The notes under the pieces were generated by a model that worked only from the letters and a program-made list of their open reading frames with translations, made no database searches and was not told where the DNA came from. Positions 41,868 to 51,214 of a DNA stretch of 64,000 nt are shown piece by piece. The stretch comes from Chitinibacter fontanus (GTDB lineage: Bacteria; Pseudomonadota; Gammaproteobacteria; Burkholderiales; Chitinibacteraceae), in contig NZ_CP058952.1 of the NCBI RefSeq assembly GCF_013423785.1, positions 2,507,665 through 2,571,664 of the forward strand. Reading direction: 5' to 3'. How positions within the stretch are numbered: position 1 is the stretch's first letter; every line of letters begins with the position of its first letter. A program made the translations under genes and the position numbers.

Positions 41868-43421
41868 TTAGCAAACTTGATTGGCGCAGATCAGGGCTTT
41901 ATGAGCTGCTAGCGTTGCTAAAAATGGTTTTGCCGCTTGAAAGCCGATGACTCGCTGTTGGATTTCCTGACCACTTGGCGTGTAAAAAATCAGTGCAGGT
42001 GGCCCATAGAGCTGGTATCTGGCCAATAGCGCAGCAGAAGCTGCATTATTGTCAGTTACATCGACTCGAATTAACTGGTATTGGCTCAGTGCCGCTTGCA
42101 CTGGCTGCTGGCTTAGTGTTTCACGTTCAAACTCAATACAGCTTACGCACCAGTCGGCGTAAAAATCGATCATTACTGGGCGGCCTTTGGCTTGTATTAA
42201 GGCCGCATCCAGTTCACTGGTACTGCGAACCGTTTTAAATTGCAAGGCATGCTCTGCTTGCATACCCAGGTAGGGTTCCCATAGTGGACGCGAAACCCAG
42301 ATTGCCATAGCGAGCAATACCACTCCAAAAACAATTTTCACTGCTTTCATGATCCGACCGGATAGGCGTGGTAGCACGGTCGAGCCAAAAGCGCCAATCG
42401 CCAATAGCGGCAATCCCAAGCCCAGCGCCATGCTATAGAGTGCCGCTCCACCCAATATTAAATCGCCGGTCTGGCCAATATAGGCCAAGGCAGCCGCCAA
42501 CGGCGGAGCAATGCAGGGGCCGATAATCAAGGCGGACAATAAGCCCATAACTAAGACCGAAGTCCATTTTCCACCCGGCAATTTCATGCTTGCTTCATTT
42601 AACTTGCTTTGCAATGAATTAGGTAGTTGCACATTAAACAAACCAAACATGGATAAAGCCATGGCCACGAAGAACAGCGCAAACAACGCAATTACCCAAG
42701 GTTGCTGCAGCGCGACGACTAAAAGCGTACCGGTTGCGGCGGCTGCGACCCCAATGATTGTGTAGGAAATGGCCATTCCTTGTACATACACCAAGGTTAG
42801 GCTGAACGCATGCCAGCGTTTGGCAGCTTGCTGTCCGATCACGATGCCCGAGACAATTGGGATCAATGGATACATGCAGGCCGTGAGGGCAAGACCAATG
42901 CCGGCAATAAAAAAGATACCGAGGGTACCAAAAAAACTACCCCCGAAAAACTGCTGGTCGGGGGTGGTTGGGTTGCTTGAACTGCCAAAAAGTTGTTTAA
43001 GCGCCGGGCTTTTGCTTTCCCCTATCTTCAGGGTTTGCGTTTGCGGGGGGTAACAAATGCCCGCTTCGGCACAGCCCTGAAACTTCAAGGTAATCGCCTG
43101 TTGTTTGGCAATCGGTTGTGAGCTGCTTAAACGAACAATTAACTGGTTATGAAATACGGCGACCTTACCGAAGCTTGGATCGTTTTTTATTTCTCCGCTG
43201 GGCATCTGGGTGTTGAGCGTTAGCCCGGTTGCTGTCGCTGATATACGATCTCGGTACAGGTAATAGCCAGGCGCAATCGTAAAGCGTGCCTCGATTGTAT
43301 TATCATCAATTTGCACCAGCGTAGGCTTGAAGGCTTGGTCTGGTGGTAAAAAATCCTGATTTGCCCATGCCAGCATTGAAAAAAAGCACATGAGCAAGCA
43401 AGTAATACAACGCGACATCAT
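41868..43421 (-). CDS. dsbD: Thiol:disulfide interchange protein DsbD
   Basis: A 517-residue full-length DsbD. Signal peptide 1-20; alpha domain with the Cys pair CAEAGIC; eight-helix beta domain with the two redox Cys in TACMYPLIP and GPCIAPPL; gamma thioredoxin domain with C425/C428 (CVSC). It moves electrons from cytoplasmic thioredoxin to periplasmic partners such as the TlpA protein downstream. Its ATG overlaps the cutA stop by four bases. Confidence 0.95.
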   Translation of the reverse strand: MMSRCITCLLMCFFSMLAWANQDFLPPDQAFKPTLVQIDDNTIEARFTIAPGYYLYRDRISATATGLTLNTQMPSGEIKNDPSFGKVAVFHNQLIVRLSSSQPIAKQQAITLKFQGCAEAGICYPPQTQTLKIGESKSPALKQLFGSSSNPTTPDQQFFGGSFFGTLGIFFIAGIGLALTACMYPLIPIVSGIVIGQQAAKRWHAFSLTLVYVQGMAISYTIIGVAAAATGTLLVVALQQPWVIALFALFFVAMALSMFGLFNVQLPNSLQSKLNEASMKLPGGKWTSVLVMGLLSALIIGPCIAPPLAAALAYIGQTGDLILGGAALYSMALGLGLPLLAIGAFGSTVLPRLSGRIMKAVKIVFGVVLLAMAIWVSRPLWEPYLGMQAEHALQFKTVRSTSELDAALIQAKGRPVMIDFYADWCVSCIEFERETLSQQPVQAALSQYQLIRVDVTDNNAASAALLARYQLYGPPALIFYTPSGQEIQQRVIGFQAAKPFLATLAAHKALICANQVC

Positions 43422-43768
43422 TCGGTCTGGCCTTGTTCAAAATTGCGTGTTTCCTGCGCAATCCATTGCAGGTAACTGGGCGCGCCAAGCAAAATCGGCA
43501 GCGCAATTATTTCGGGTACATCATAAGGATGATTTGCCAACAGCCATGCCTCAAGTGCAGGGTAGGCAGCTTGGCTGGTTTTGATCTGCAAAGGAACTTC
43601 CGTTGCCGTTTCGATTCCATCATTCCAGTGGTAAGTAGACTTTACCGCGCCCATTTGGTTCACACAAGCAGCTAGCCGAGCGGTAATAATCCCTTGTGCC
43701 AGCTTAGCGGCACTGGTTTCATCGGGGCAATTGCACCATACTACGAGCGCTTGTTGAGGAGTATTCAT
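43418..43768 (-). CDS. cutA: CutA1 divalent-cation tolerance protein
   Basis: A 116-residue CutA1 trimer-forming protein, with VVWCNCPDETSAAKLAQGII at the start and YPALEAWLLANHPYDVPEIIALPI at the end. Function linked to metal tolerance. The start at 43768 (MNTPQQ) fits family length, yet has no clear ribosome site; its ATG overlaps the ATG of fxsA on the other strand by two bases. First gene of cutA-dsbD-tlpA. Confidence 0.9.
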   Translation of the reverse strand: MNTPQQALVVWCNCPDETSAAKLAQGIITARLAACVNQMGAVKSTYHWNDGIETATEVPLQIKTSQAAYPALEAWLLANHPYDVPEIIALPILLGAPSYLQWIAQETRNFEQGQTE

Positions 43769-44210
43769 GCCGTATTTAGTTTTTGCCAGTTTATTGGCAT
43801 ATCCGTTTCTCGAGATCATGTCACTGGTTTGGTTATCAGGCACGATCGGTACATTTGCCACTTTGCTATATGTGCTCTGCAGCTTTGGCCTTGGCCTGTT
43901 GATGCTGCGGCATCAACGGCTGGGTATTGGCTTAACATTAATGAATGATATTCGCACGGGACGTTTGGGCTTGCATAGTTTGTTTAGCGTTGCCCGTTAT
44001 TATATTGCAGCTGTGCTATTGATCATTCCGGGCTTGATCGGTGATGTGATTGCGGTGATTTTACTCCTGCCATGGGGAAAGTCAGCACCAACAGTCGGTT
44101 CGACGGGCGGTATGCCGCCGCAAGATGGCGTTATTGATGGCGAGTATCGCCGTGTTGACCCAGCCGCAGAGCACGGCACTGATCATACCCAGCAGCGTAT
44201 AGGCCAGTAA
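43767..44210 (+). CDS. fxsA: FxsA family membrane protein
   Basis: A 147-residue inner-membrane protein with three to four helices and the FxsA pattern (YPFLEIMSLVWLSGTIG, MNDIRTGR, LLLIPG-like LLIIPGLIGDVIAVILLLP). In E. coli FxsA affects exclusion of phage T7 by the F plasmid; its cellular role is not settled. GAGGAG six bases before the ATG lies inside cutA. Its stop is one base from the stop of the convergent DUF167 gene. Confidence 0.88.
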   Translation: MPYLVFASLLAYPFLEIMSLVWLSGTIGTFATLLYVLCSFGLGLLMLRHQRLGIGLTLMNDIRTGRLGLHSLFSVARYYIAAVLLIIPGLIGDVIAVILLLPWGKSAPTVGSTGGMPPQDGVIDGEYRRVDPAAEHGTDHTQQRIGQ

Positions 44211-44211
44211 C

Positions 44212-44499
44212 TTAGCAAATTAGCAGTGTGGCAGGCAATACGGTACTGCCAGTTACGGTGATGACTTTGCGGCGATTGGTTTCGCCGCTTTTTATTTTCA
44301 CCTGCCGTTGTGGTACGCCAAAAAAATCGGCTAGCCAGACAATAAGATTTTGATTGGCCTTGCCATCCACCGGTGGGGCTGCGAGGCGAATTTTGAGCGC
44401 ATCACCATACAGCCCCGCGCATTCGGTTTTTTTGGCACCGGGTTGAATATGCAAGCGCAGTGTTATCTCATCCCCTGCGATGCTAAACCATGCGCTCAT
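44212..44499 (-). CDS. yggU: DUF167 (YggU) family protein
   Basis: A 95-residue protein of the YggU/DUF167 family with the typical LRLHIQPGAKKTECAG and APPVDGKANQNLI blocks. The fold is known but the function is not. Located three bases after yggT, as usual in the yggS-proC-yggT-yggU cluster. Confidence 0.9.
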   Translation of the reverse strand: MSAWFSIAGDEITLRLHIQPGAKKTECAGLYGDALKIRLAAPPVDGKANQNLIVWLADFFGVPQRQVKIKSGETNRRKVITVTGSTVLPATLLIC

Positions 44500-44502
44500 G
44501 CG

Positions 44503-45090
44503 CTAGCCAATCACTTTGACGCTTTGCAAAATGATGGGTTCTAACTGAGCAATGACCACCCCGAGTATCAATTGAATCAGCAAAATCAATAACAATGGTG
44601 AAATATCTACCCCGCCAATTGGGGGGATAATCTTTTGAATCGGCCGCAAAAATGGTGCAGTCAGCCCGGTTAGTGTGGGCATCAATGGATTGTAGGGCGC
44701 GATCCAGCTCATTACTGCTTGCCCAATAACAGCGGCAAACAATAAATATAAAGACATTTTGATTAATTCCAGCGTTGCCGTGAGTGCTAAAGCGACCATC
44801 GACGCACCAGAAGAAAAATCAAACGGCCAAGGGGTAATGGCCAGTAGCAGTGAGTGCATGCCCAGCGCGGTGATCCATGCCAATAGCAAGCTAGTACTAT
44901 CGTAGCTTTTGAATGGCGGGATCAGTTTGCGTACCGGTAAAACCAGCCAATTGGTGAGTGCTAATACAAACTGCCCGAGTGGATGTCGAAAAGATACCTT
45001 GGCGGCTTGTAAATAAAACCGCGCCAGTAGCAACAAAATCAGAAATTCAAGCAAATTGCGGATTAGGAAATCCAGAACGCTGGTTAACAT
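44503..45090 (-). CDS. yggT: YggT family membrane protein
   Basis: A 195-residue inner-membrane protein with two copies of the YggT unit (helices near 1-30, 65-85, 95-125, 160-190; motif RPIQKIIPPIGGVDISPL in the second). The family is linked to osmotic tolerance and cell division in other bacteria. Part of the yggS-proC-yggT-yggU cluster. Confidence 0.9.
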   Translation of the reverse strand: MLTSVLDFLIRNLLEFLILLLLARFYLQAAKVSFRHPLGQFVLALTNWLVLPVRKLIPPFKSYDSTSLLLAWITALGMHSLLLAITPWPFDFSSGASMVALALTATLELIKMSLYLLFAAVIGQAVMSWIAPYNPLMPTLTGLTAPFLRPIQKIIPPIGGVDISPLLLILLIQLILGVVIAQLEPIILQSVKVIG

Positions 45091-45123
45091 GCGCCACCTC
45101 TCAAAGGTTTGCTACTCAATTGA

Positions 45124-45942
45124 TTACGGCTCAATGTCACGGCCCAGTTCTTCACCCAGCTCACGCGAACGAGCCGCTGCTGCCGATGCGGCCGCAATAA
45201 TTGTCGAGCGTACCTGACTGGTCTCCAGTGCCTTGATCGCACGTTCGGTGGTGCCGCCTTTTGAGGTGACTTTTTGCTGCAGCGTGCCAGCATCATCCTC
45301 GCTACTGAGGGCGAGCTTTACGGCGCCGGCGAAGGTCTGGTAAGCCAGTTGATGAGCCACATCGGGAGCAAAACCCTGGGCTCGTGCGGCCGCTTGCAGT
45401 GCTTCCATAAAATAGAAAATATAAGCGGGGCCACTGCCAGAAATGGCTGTAATGCCATCGATCTGCGCTTCGTCTTCAACCCATACTTGTTCGCCGATCG
45501 ATGCGAGGATGCGTTGTGTTAGCGCACGATCTTCAGCGGTCACCGATTCATTAGCGAATACGCCGGAAATGCCCGCTTGCACTAAGGCGGGGGTATTGGG
45601 CATCACACGAATGATTCTCTGATGTCCAGCCAGAAACTTAGATAGGGTATCGATGCGAATACCCGCGGCAATCGAGATGACGAGTGCATTGCCCAGTTGC
45701 GGTAGCACCTCGGCGGTGACGGCTTTGAATTGTTGGGGCTTAACGGCAAATAAAATGGCTGTACTGGCGGGAAGCGCTTCGCTAGGTGCGGATGTACCGA
45801 TACCGTATTGTTGGGTAAGCGCTTGGCGTTTGGCTGCATCAGGCTCGACCACGTGAATTTCATTGCCGCTAAAACCTTGTGCCAGCATGCCACCAATCAT
45901 GGCTGTGGCCATATTGCCGCCACCGATAAAGGTAATGATCAT
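45124..45942 (-). CDS. proC: Pyrroline-5-carboxylate reductase
   Basis: A 272-residue enzyme that makes proline with NAD(P)H. The nucleotide motif FIGGGNMATAMIGG is at the N-terminus, and the C-terminal GGTTERAIKALE block carries the substrate site. It overlaps the yggS stop by four bases, so translation is coupled. Confidence 0.95.
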   Translation of the reverse strand: MIITFIGGGNMATAMIGGMLAQGFSGNEIHVVEPDAAKRQALTQQYGIGTSAPSEALPASTAILFAVKPQQFKAVTAEVLPQLGNALVISIAAGIRIDTLSKFLAGHQRIIRVMPNTPALVQAGISGVFANESVTAEDRALTQRILASIGEQVWVEDEAQIDGITAISGSGPAYIFYFMEALQAAARAQGFAPDVAHQLAYQTFAGAVKLALSSEDDAGTLQQKVTSKGGTTERAIKALETSQVRSTIIAAASAAAARSRELGEELGRDIEP

Positions 45943-46646
45943 TGCTTTTCCTGCTGTGAATAGTGGCGGGCGCCAAAAATAGCACTGCCCACACGAACCA
46001 AAGTTGAGCCATTTGCGATGGCTAATTCTAAATCTGCGGACATGCCCATTGATAAGGTGTCCATGGTAAAACCTGCTTGAATCAGCTTAGCCTGACATTG
46101 TTTCAGTAATTGAAACTGTTTGGCGAGCTTTACTTCATCATCCGTTGCCTCAGGGATGCACATTAGGCCGCGCAGCTTTAGCCGAGGTAGCTGTGTGACT
46201 GCGGCGGCTAGCTCGAATAATTGCGCTGGTGATACCCCAGACTTACTCTCTTCACCAGAGACATTTACCTGAAGGCAGACATTGAGTAAGGGCAAATGTT
46301 CCGGGCGTTGTTGATTGAGGCGCTCGGCAATTTTGCTGCGGTCAATTGCATGTACCCAGTCAGCACATTCGGCAACTTGTTTGGTTTTATTACTCTGCAA
46401 GGGGCCAATGAAGTGCCAGTGCAGCTCGGTGCAGTCTGCCAGCTCAGCATATTTCTGACTTAATTCTTGGGCATAATTCTCGCCAAAGTGACGTTGCCCC
46501 AACATGTATAATTCTCTTACTGCTGATGCAGGGAACGTTTTACTCACTGCCAGTAAGCTGATTTCTGCCGGATTTCTTGCACAGGCTGTGCATGCAGCGT
46601 CTATCCTGCCTTGTACGCCTTGCCATGCTTCAAATAACGTTGCCAT
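45939..46646 (-). CDS. yggS: PLP homeostasis protein YggS/PLPBP
   Basis: A 235-residue single-domain alanine-racemase-fold protein that binds pyridoxal phosphate. The PLP Lys is in LLAVSKTFP, and the HFIGPLQSNK and GLMCIPEATDD blocks are typical. It is divergent from pilT, a classic arrangement in beta- and gammaproteobacteria. Confidence 0.94.
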   Translation of the reverse strand: MATLFEAWQGVQGRIDAACTACARNPAEISLLAVSKTFPASAVRELYMLGQRHFGENYAQELSQKYAELADCTELHWHFIGPLQSNKTKQVAECADWVHAIDRSKIAERLNQQRPEHLPLLNVCLQVNVSGEESKSGVSPAQLFELAAAVTQLPRLKLRGLMCIPEATDDEVKLAKQFQLLKQCQAKLIQAGFTMDTLSMGMSADLELAIANGSTLVRVGSAIFGARHYSQQEKQ

Positions 46647-46732
46647 AATGAACAGATCTTTGTCAGGATGCTCACGAACCCGCCAATGACGGCGCCGCAG
46701 ACCTGATTCGTGAATGAGAGGAAGAATTATAA

Positions 46733-47776
46733 ATGGAAATCTCGGAACTCTTAGCGTTTTCGGTCAAGAATAAGGCATCCGATTTGCATCTGTCGGCAGG
46801 ATTGCCACCGATGATTCGCGTTCATGGTGATGTACGTCGCATTAACTTGCCTGCAATGGATCATAAAGATGTCCATGACATGGTGTATGACATCATGAAT
46901 GATGGTCAGCGCAAAGTGTACGAGGACACCCTAGAGTGCGATTTCTCTTTCGAAATCCCTAATCTGGCGCGGTTCCGGGTGAATGCTTTTGTGCAAAACC
47001 GAGGGGCTGGTGCGGTTTTTCGGACGATTCCATCAAAAGTTCTGACCTTGGAAGAACTAGGCTGTCCGCGTGTGTTTCAGGATATCGCCATGAACCCACG
47101 TGGTTTGGTTCTGGTTACCGGGCCAACAGGTTCAGGTAAATCGACTACTTTGGCGGCGATGATTAACTTCATCAACGACAATGAATATGGTCATATTCTG
47201 ACCGTGGAAGACCCGATCGAATTTGTACACCAGTCTAAAAAATGCTTGGTGAATCAGCGTGAAGTCGGGCCACATACCTTATCTTTCTCCAATGCGCTGC
47301 GCAGTGCATTGCGGGAAGACCCAGACGTTATTCTGGTGGGTGAGATGCGCGATCTGGAAACGATTCGCTTAGCATTGACCGCTGCTGAAACGGGGCACTT
47401 GGTATTCGGTACACTGCACACAAGTTCCGCAGCCAAAACCATTGACCGGGTAGTGGACGTATTCCCTGCCGCAGAAAAAGAAATGGTGCGTGCAATGTTG
47501 TCGGAGTCTTTACGCGCGGTAATTTCACAGACGCTACTGAAAACCAAAGATGGCACCGGTCGGGTGGCTGCGCATGAAATCATGATTGGCATCCCTGCAA
47601 TTCGAAACCTGATTCGGGAAAATAAAATTGCCCAAATGTACTCGGCGATTCAGACAGGGTCAGCGCATGGGATGCAAACGCTGGACCAATGTCTGCAAAA
47701 TCTAGTGCAACGCAATATTGTGTCTGTAGCCGAGGCGCGCAATAAAGCCGCAATTCCGGATAACTTCAAAGGTTAA
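46733..47776 (+). CDS. pilT: Type IV pilus retraction ATPase PilT
   Basis: A 347-residue hexameric motor. Walker A GPTGSGKST (130-138), Asp box ILTVEDPIEF, His box and the C-terminal AIRNLIRE motif needed for retraction are all present. It depolymerises type IV pili, driving twitching and DNA uptake. pilU follows after 23 bases. Confidence 0.97.
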   Translation: MEISELLAFSVKNKASDLHLSAGLPPMIRVHGDVRRINLPAMDHKDVHDMVYDIMNDGQRKVYEDTLECDFSFEIPNLARFRVNAFVQNRGAGAVFRTIPSKVLTLEELGCPRVFQDIAMNPRGLVLVTGPTGSGKSTTLAAMINFINDNEYGHILTVEDPIEFVHQSKKCLVNQREVGPHTLSFSNALRSALREDPDVILVGEMRDLETIRLALTAAETGHLVFGTLHTSSAAKTIDRVVDVFPAAEKEMVRAMLSESLRAVISQTLLKTKDGTGRVAAHEIMIGIPAIRNLIRENKIAQMYSAIQTGSAHGMQTLDQCLQNLVQRNIVSVAEARNKAAIPDNFKG

Positions 47777-47799
47777 GCCGCTAGCAGGAAGGTTGAAGA

Positions 47800-48936
47800 A
47801 TGGAAAAAGAACAAGCCGCGAAGTTTATGCATGATTTACTGCGCCATATGCGTGGAAAGAATGCTTCGGATTTATTTATTACGGTGGATTTTCCACCAGC
47901 AATGAAAATTGATGGGCGTGTGACGCCTGTGTCCAACCAATTATTGACGGCACAACATACCAAAGAGTTGGCGCGGGCGATTATGAATGATCGTCAATCG
48001 GAAGACTTTGAAGCTAATAAAGAATGTAACTTTGCCATTAGTCCGGGCAATATGGGGCGCTTCCGGGTGAATGCATTTATGCAACAGGGCCGCGTGGGTA
48101 TGGTGTTGCGAACCATCAACTCGGAAATCCCGAAGCTGGCCGAGTTAAATTTGCCCCCTGTACTGGAAGACATTGCTATGACCAAGCGTGGCTTGGTGAT
48201 TTTCGTAGGCGGTACCGGTTCGGGTAAATCGACCTCGCTGGCAGCCATGATTGGCCATCGTAACGAAAATGCATACGACCATATCATTACGATTGAAGAC
48301 CCAATTGAATATGTGCACGAACATAAAAATTCGATTATCACGCAACGTGAAGTCGGGGTGGATACTGATTCATGGATGGCAGCGCTGAAGAATACTTTGC
48401 GCCAAGCGCCCGATGTGATTTTGATTGGTGAGATTCGCGACCGTGAAACGATGGATTATGCGATTGCCTTTGCTGAAACGGGCCATTTATGTATGGCTAC
48501 CTTGCATGCAAACTCATCCAATCAGGCGCTGGACCGGATTATCAACTTCTTCCCGGAAGAGCGTCGGCAGCAGTTGTTGATGGACTTATCCTTAAACTTG
48601 AAAGCTTTTGTCTCACAGCGCTTGGTGCCTCATGCCTCGGGTAAGGGGCGAGTGGCAGCCGTTGAGGTGATGCTCAATTCGCCGCTGATTTCTGAGCTGA
48701 TTTTCAAAGGCGAAGTTCATGAAATCAAAGAAATCATGAAAAAATCGCGTGAATTAGGGATGCAAACTTTTGACCAATCCTTGTTTGATTTGTTCGAGCA
48801 AGATCGAATTACCTATGAAGATGCTTTACGCAATGCTGACTCGGTAAATGATTTGCGTCTGCAAATTAAGCTCAATAGTGCGGATGCAAAAAAACGGGAT
48901 GTACTGGCTGGGCTCGATCATTTGGATATTGTCTAG
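47800..48936 (+). CDS. pilU: PilT-like ATPase PilU
   Basis: A 378-residue PilT paralogue with Walker A GGTGSGKST (137-145), but without the AIRNLIRE motif (SPLISELIFKGE instead), which marks PilU. It assists PilT under load. Cotranscribed with pilT and followed at once by the FimV-like gene. Confidence 0.95.
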   Translation: MEKEQAAKFMHDLLRHMRGKNASDLFITVDFPPAMKIDGRVTPVSNQLLTAQHTKELARAIMNDRQSEDFEANKECNFAISPGNMGRFRVNAFMQQGRVGMVLRTINSEIPKLAELNLPPVLEDIAMTKRGLVIFVGGTGSGKSTSLAAMIGHRNENAYDHIITIEDPIEYVHEHKNSIITQREVGVDTDSWMAALKNTLRQAPDVILIGEIRDRETMDYAIAFAETGHLCMATLHANSSNQALDRIINFFPEERRQQLLMDLSLNLKAFVSQRLVPHASGKGRVAAVEVMLNSPLISELIFKGEVHEIKEIMKKSRELGMQTFDQSLFDLFEQDRITYEDALRNADSVNDLRLQIKLNSADAKKRDVLAGLDHLDIV

Positions 48937-48963
48937 GTGCAAGGTCGAAGCAGCATTTTGTTT

Positions 48964-51150
48964 ATGAAAATAACTCCTTCGTTTAATTTCAAACTCAGCT
49001 CGCTCTTGCTCGCCCTCGCTGGTGCTGGCTGCTTTGGTGTTGCCAGCGCCGCGATGCTGGGGGAAATTCAGGTGCGATCCGCGTTGGGGGAGCGTTTTAG
49101 TGCCTCCATTACCGTGGCTGCGGCTGAAGACGAGGATTTGTCTGCCAATTGTTTTCGCCTAGTGTCCCCGCAGGATGAGAATGCGAATGGAGTGTTGCGT
49201 CGTGCCCGACTAACTTATCAGTATGAAGTCGGTGGTGGTCGCTTGCTTGTTAAGGGTGATGAAGCCGCTAATGAGCCCGTAGTTACACTTGGAATTCGTG
49301 TGAAGTGCCCGGGTGAAGAGGAGCGGGTATTTCAGCGTGATTATCGAATCTTGCTCGATCCACCAGAATATAGGCCCAATATTGTCTTGCCCGCTACAAA
49401 TGGAGCCGTTGCAAGCAAAGGTGGCTCGACTCGCCGCAAATTACCTGCCTTAGGTACGGTTTGGTTAAGCGAAGAGGGAGATTCAGTAGCCCGCATCGCT
49501 GCCAGCTATTATCCGGGGGATAAAACTCGGCAGCAGGCCATGGTCGAGGCCATTTATGATATCAACCCAGATTTGCCGCAGAATACCAATGCTAAATTAG
49601 GTGGTGATTGGCGTATTTTGTTACCCATGCCAGCTAGCAAAACAGAGAAAGTCGCTCCTGCGCCAATAGCACGGGTTGATCGTTTACCGGTAGCCCCCAA
49701 AAACCTAGAGGCACTGCCGCGTTTAACTCTAGGTGCCGAACTTCCCGACTTGCCAGTAACGAAACCAGAGTCGTCCTCGCAGCCTGAATCTAGCGGGGCA
49801 GGTGAATTTCGTTTACGTCTGTCTGAAGCTACCTTAGATACCTCAAAAAATAATACGCTGACACCTGATCAGGCACTGCAATTGCGTGAGCGTTTGCTCT
49901 CGCTCGAATCTGATGATCAGGCTGCCCAAATGTTGCAGCTTAAATACCAGATTAACGAGCTGGAGAAAAAGCTGGCTCGTACGCAATCAGGCCCCGCTGC
50001 AGCTAATGATGATGGTAGTACACAGTTAGAAAGCCAACGAAGCTGGCTAGACTTTTGGCCTTTGCTGGGTTTTTTGCTGATTCCGATTGGCTTTTTGGCT
50101 TGGCGGCGTTGGCAGAGTGAGCCTTCGCAAGATGAGCTGTACACCGTTATTTCACCATCTACGGCCTATCTGAGTGCGGGTACCCGCACCGGAGTTGAGC
50201 CTCACATTCGTGGTCAAGGGGTGACTCTCGGTGGCTTAGACAGCAATGAAATTGGTACCCCGATTCATCGTGAACACAGTAATGAGGATTGGCATAACTC
50301 TGACATGGATGTGGTTTCGCCGGGCAATGTAACGGAAGAGGCACAACTATTACTAGATCACGGTTTGGTTCCGCAAGCTATTAATCTACTCAATCATGAA
50401 ATCGCGCAAATGCCAGCAGCGCTTGCCTTGTGGATGAAACTGTTTGAAATCTTTCAGCGCAATAATATGCCTGAGGCATTTCAAGAAAAAGCAGTGGCTT
50501 TCCGTTTGCAATTTGCCAGTGATGGCCTGTGGCAAAATGTGCAGGAACTAGGTCGAACTATTGATCCAGCCAACCCATTGTATCAATCGATCGAGAGTCA
50601 GGCAGAATCGGGCGCCGCGCTTGATGTGGGCTTTACGAATAATCAGGATGACTTAGCTTTTGCTTCTGCTTTGCACGCTGGTGCTGGTTTGGATATGCCG
50701 GGTCAAATGCTCGATGACACTGATGCATTGCTGGCGGAGGAATTGGCAGGTAAACCAGATATTGAACTAGAGCCAGTCGAATCTGAACCTGAGCTGATTT
50801 ATTACAGTCAGAGTGATGTGGCCTCGCAGGATGAGCATGCTGTGGAAGAGGCCATTGAGCTGCGTTCGCTTAATGGTGATGATGAAATTCAGATTGATGC
50901 AGTGCAAAGTGTGGATGATCTGGAGATTAAACCAGCTCCTAACTTATTTTCCACTTTGCAGCGTGATCCAAAACTCAGCTTTAAATCTGACGATCCCGCT
51001 TTACAGGAAGTGGCGCAATTGATTGATGCGGGGCAGCGCAAAGAAGCCTTCAAGTTATTAGAAGAAATGCTCTACAAAGGGACGATGTCTCAACGGTTAA
51101 CGGCATCAAAATGGTTGGACAAAATGTTAGGCACATTTGGTCATAATTAA
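48964..51150 (+). CDS. fimV: FimV/TspA-like protein
   Basis: A 728-residue inner-membrane protein: signal peptide (1-31, ending ASA), FimV N-terminal domain starting MLGEIQVRSALGERF, a LysM-like segment (about 155-220, GTVWLSEEGDSVARIAASYYP), coiled coil (about 300-335), one transmembrane helix (about 360-378), a cytoplasmic acidic region and the C-terminal FimV domain (last 50 residues, DLIDAGQ-like LIDAGQRKEAFKLLEEML). FimV/TspA supports pilus function and polar localisation. The ATG at 48964 gives a proper signal peptide but has no good ribosome site; GTG at 48937, right at the pilU stop, is the alternative. Confidence 0.88.
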   Translation: MKITPSFNFKLSSLLLALAGAGCFGVASAAMLGEIQVRSALGERFSASITVAAAEDEDLSANCFRLVSPQDENANGVLRRARLTYQYEVGGGRLLVKGDEAANEPVVTLGIRVKCPGEEERVFQRDYRILLDPPEYRPNIVLPATNGAVASKGGSTRRKLPALGTVWLSEEGDSVARIAASYYPGDKTRQQAMVEAIYDINPDLPQNTNAKLGGDWRILLPMPASKTEKVAPAPIARVDRLPVAPKNLEALPRLTLGAELPDLPVTKPESSSQPESSGAGEFRLRLSEATLDTSKNNTLTPDQALQLRERLLSLESDDQAAQMLQLKYQINELEKKLARTQSGPAAANDDGSTQLESQRSWLDFWPLLGFLLIPIGFLAWRRWQSEPSQDELYTVISPSTAYLSAGTRTGVEPHIRGQGVTLGGLDSNEIGTPIHREHSNEDWHNSDMDVVSPGNVTEEAQLLLDHGLVPQAINLLNHEIAQMPAALALWMKLFEIFQRNNMPEAFQEKAVAFRLQFASDGLWQNVQELGRTIDPANPLYQSIESQAESGAALDVGFTNNQDDLAFASALHAGAGLDMPGQMLDDTDALLAEELAGKPDIELEPVESEPELIYYSQSDVASQDEHAVEEAIELRSLNGDDEIQIDAVQSVDDLEIKPAPNLFSTLQRDPKLSFKSDDPALQEVAQLIDAGQRKEAFKLLEEMLYKGTMSQRLTASKWLDKMLGTFGHN

Positions 51151-51164
51151 GCGTTACATCGAAC

Positions 51165-51197
51165 AAAAAACCGCAGAGCTTTGCCCTGCGGTTTTTT
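51165..51197. terminator. Terminator between fimV and aceB
   Basis: AAAAAACCGCAG and CTGCGGTTTTTT form a perfect 12-bp stem with a 9-base loop; works for both convergent genes. Confidence 0.9.
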
Positions 51198-51214
51198 AAT
51201 GAAGTTATTTAATC

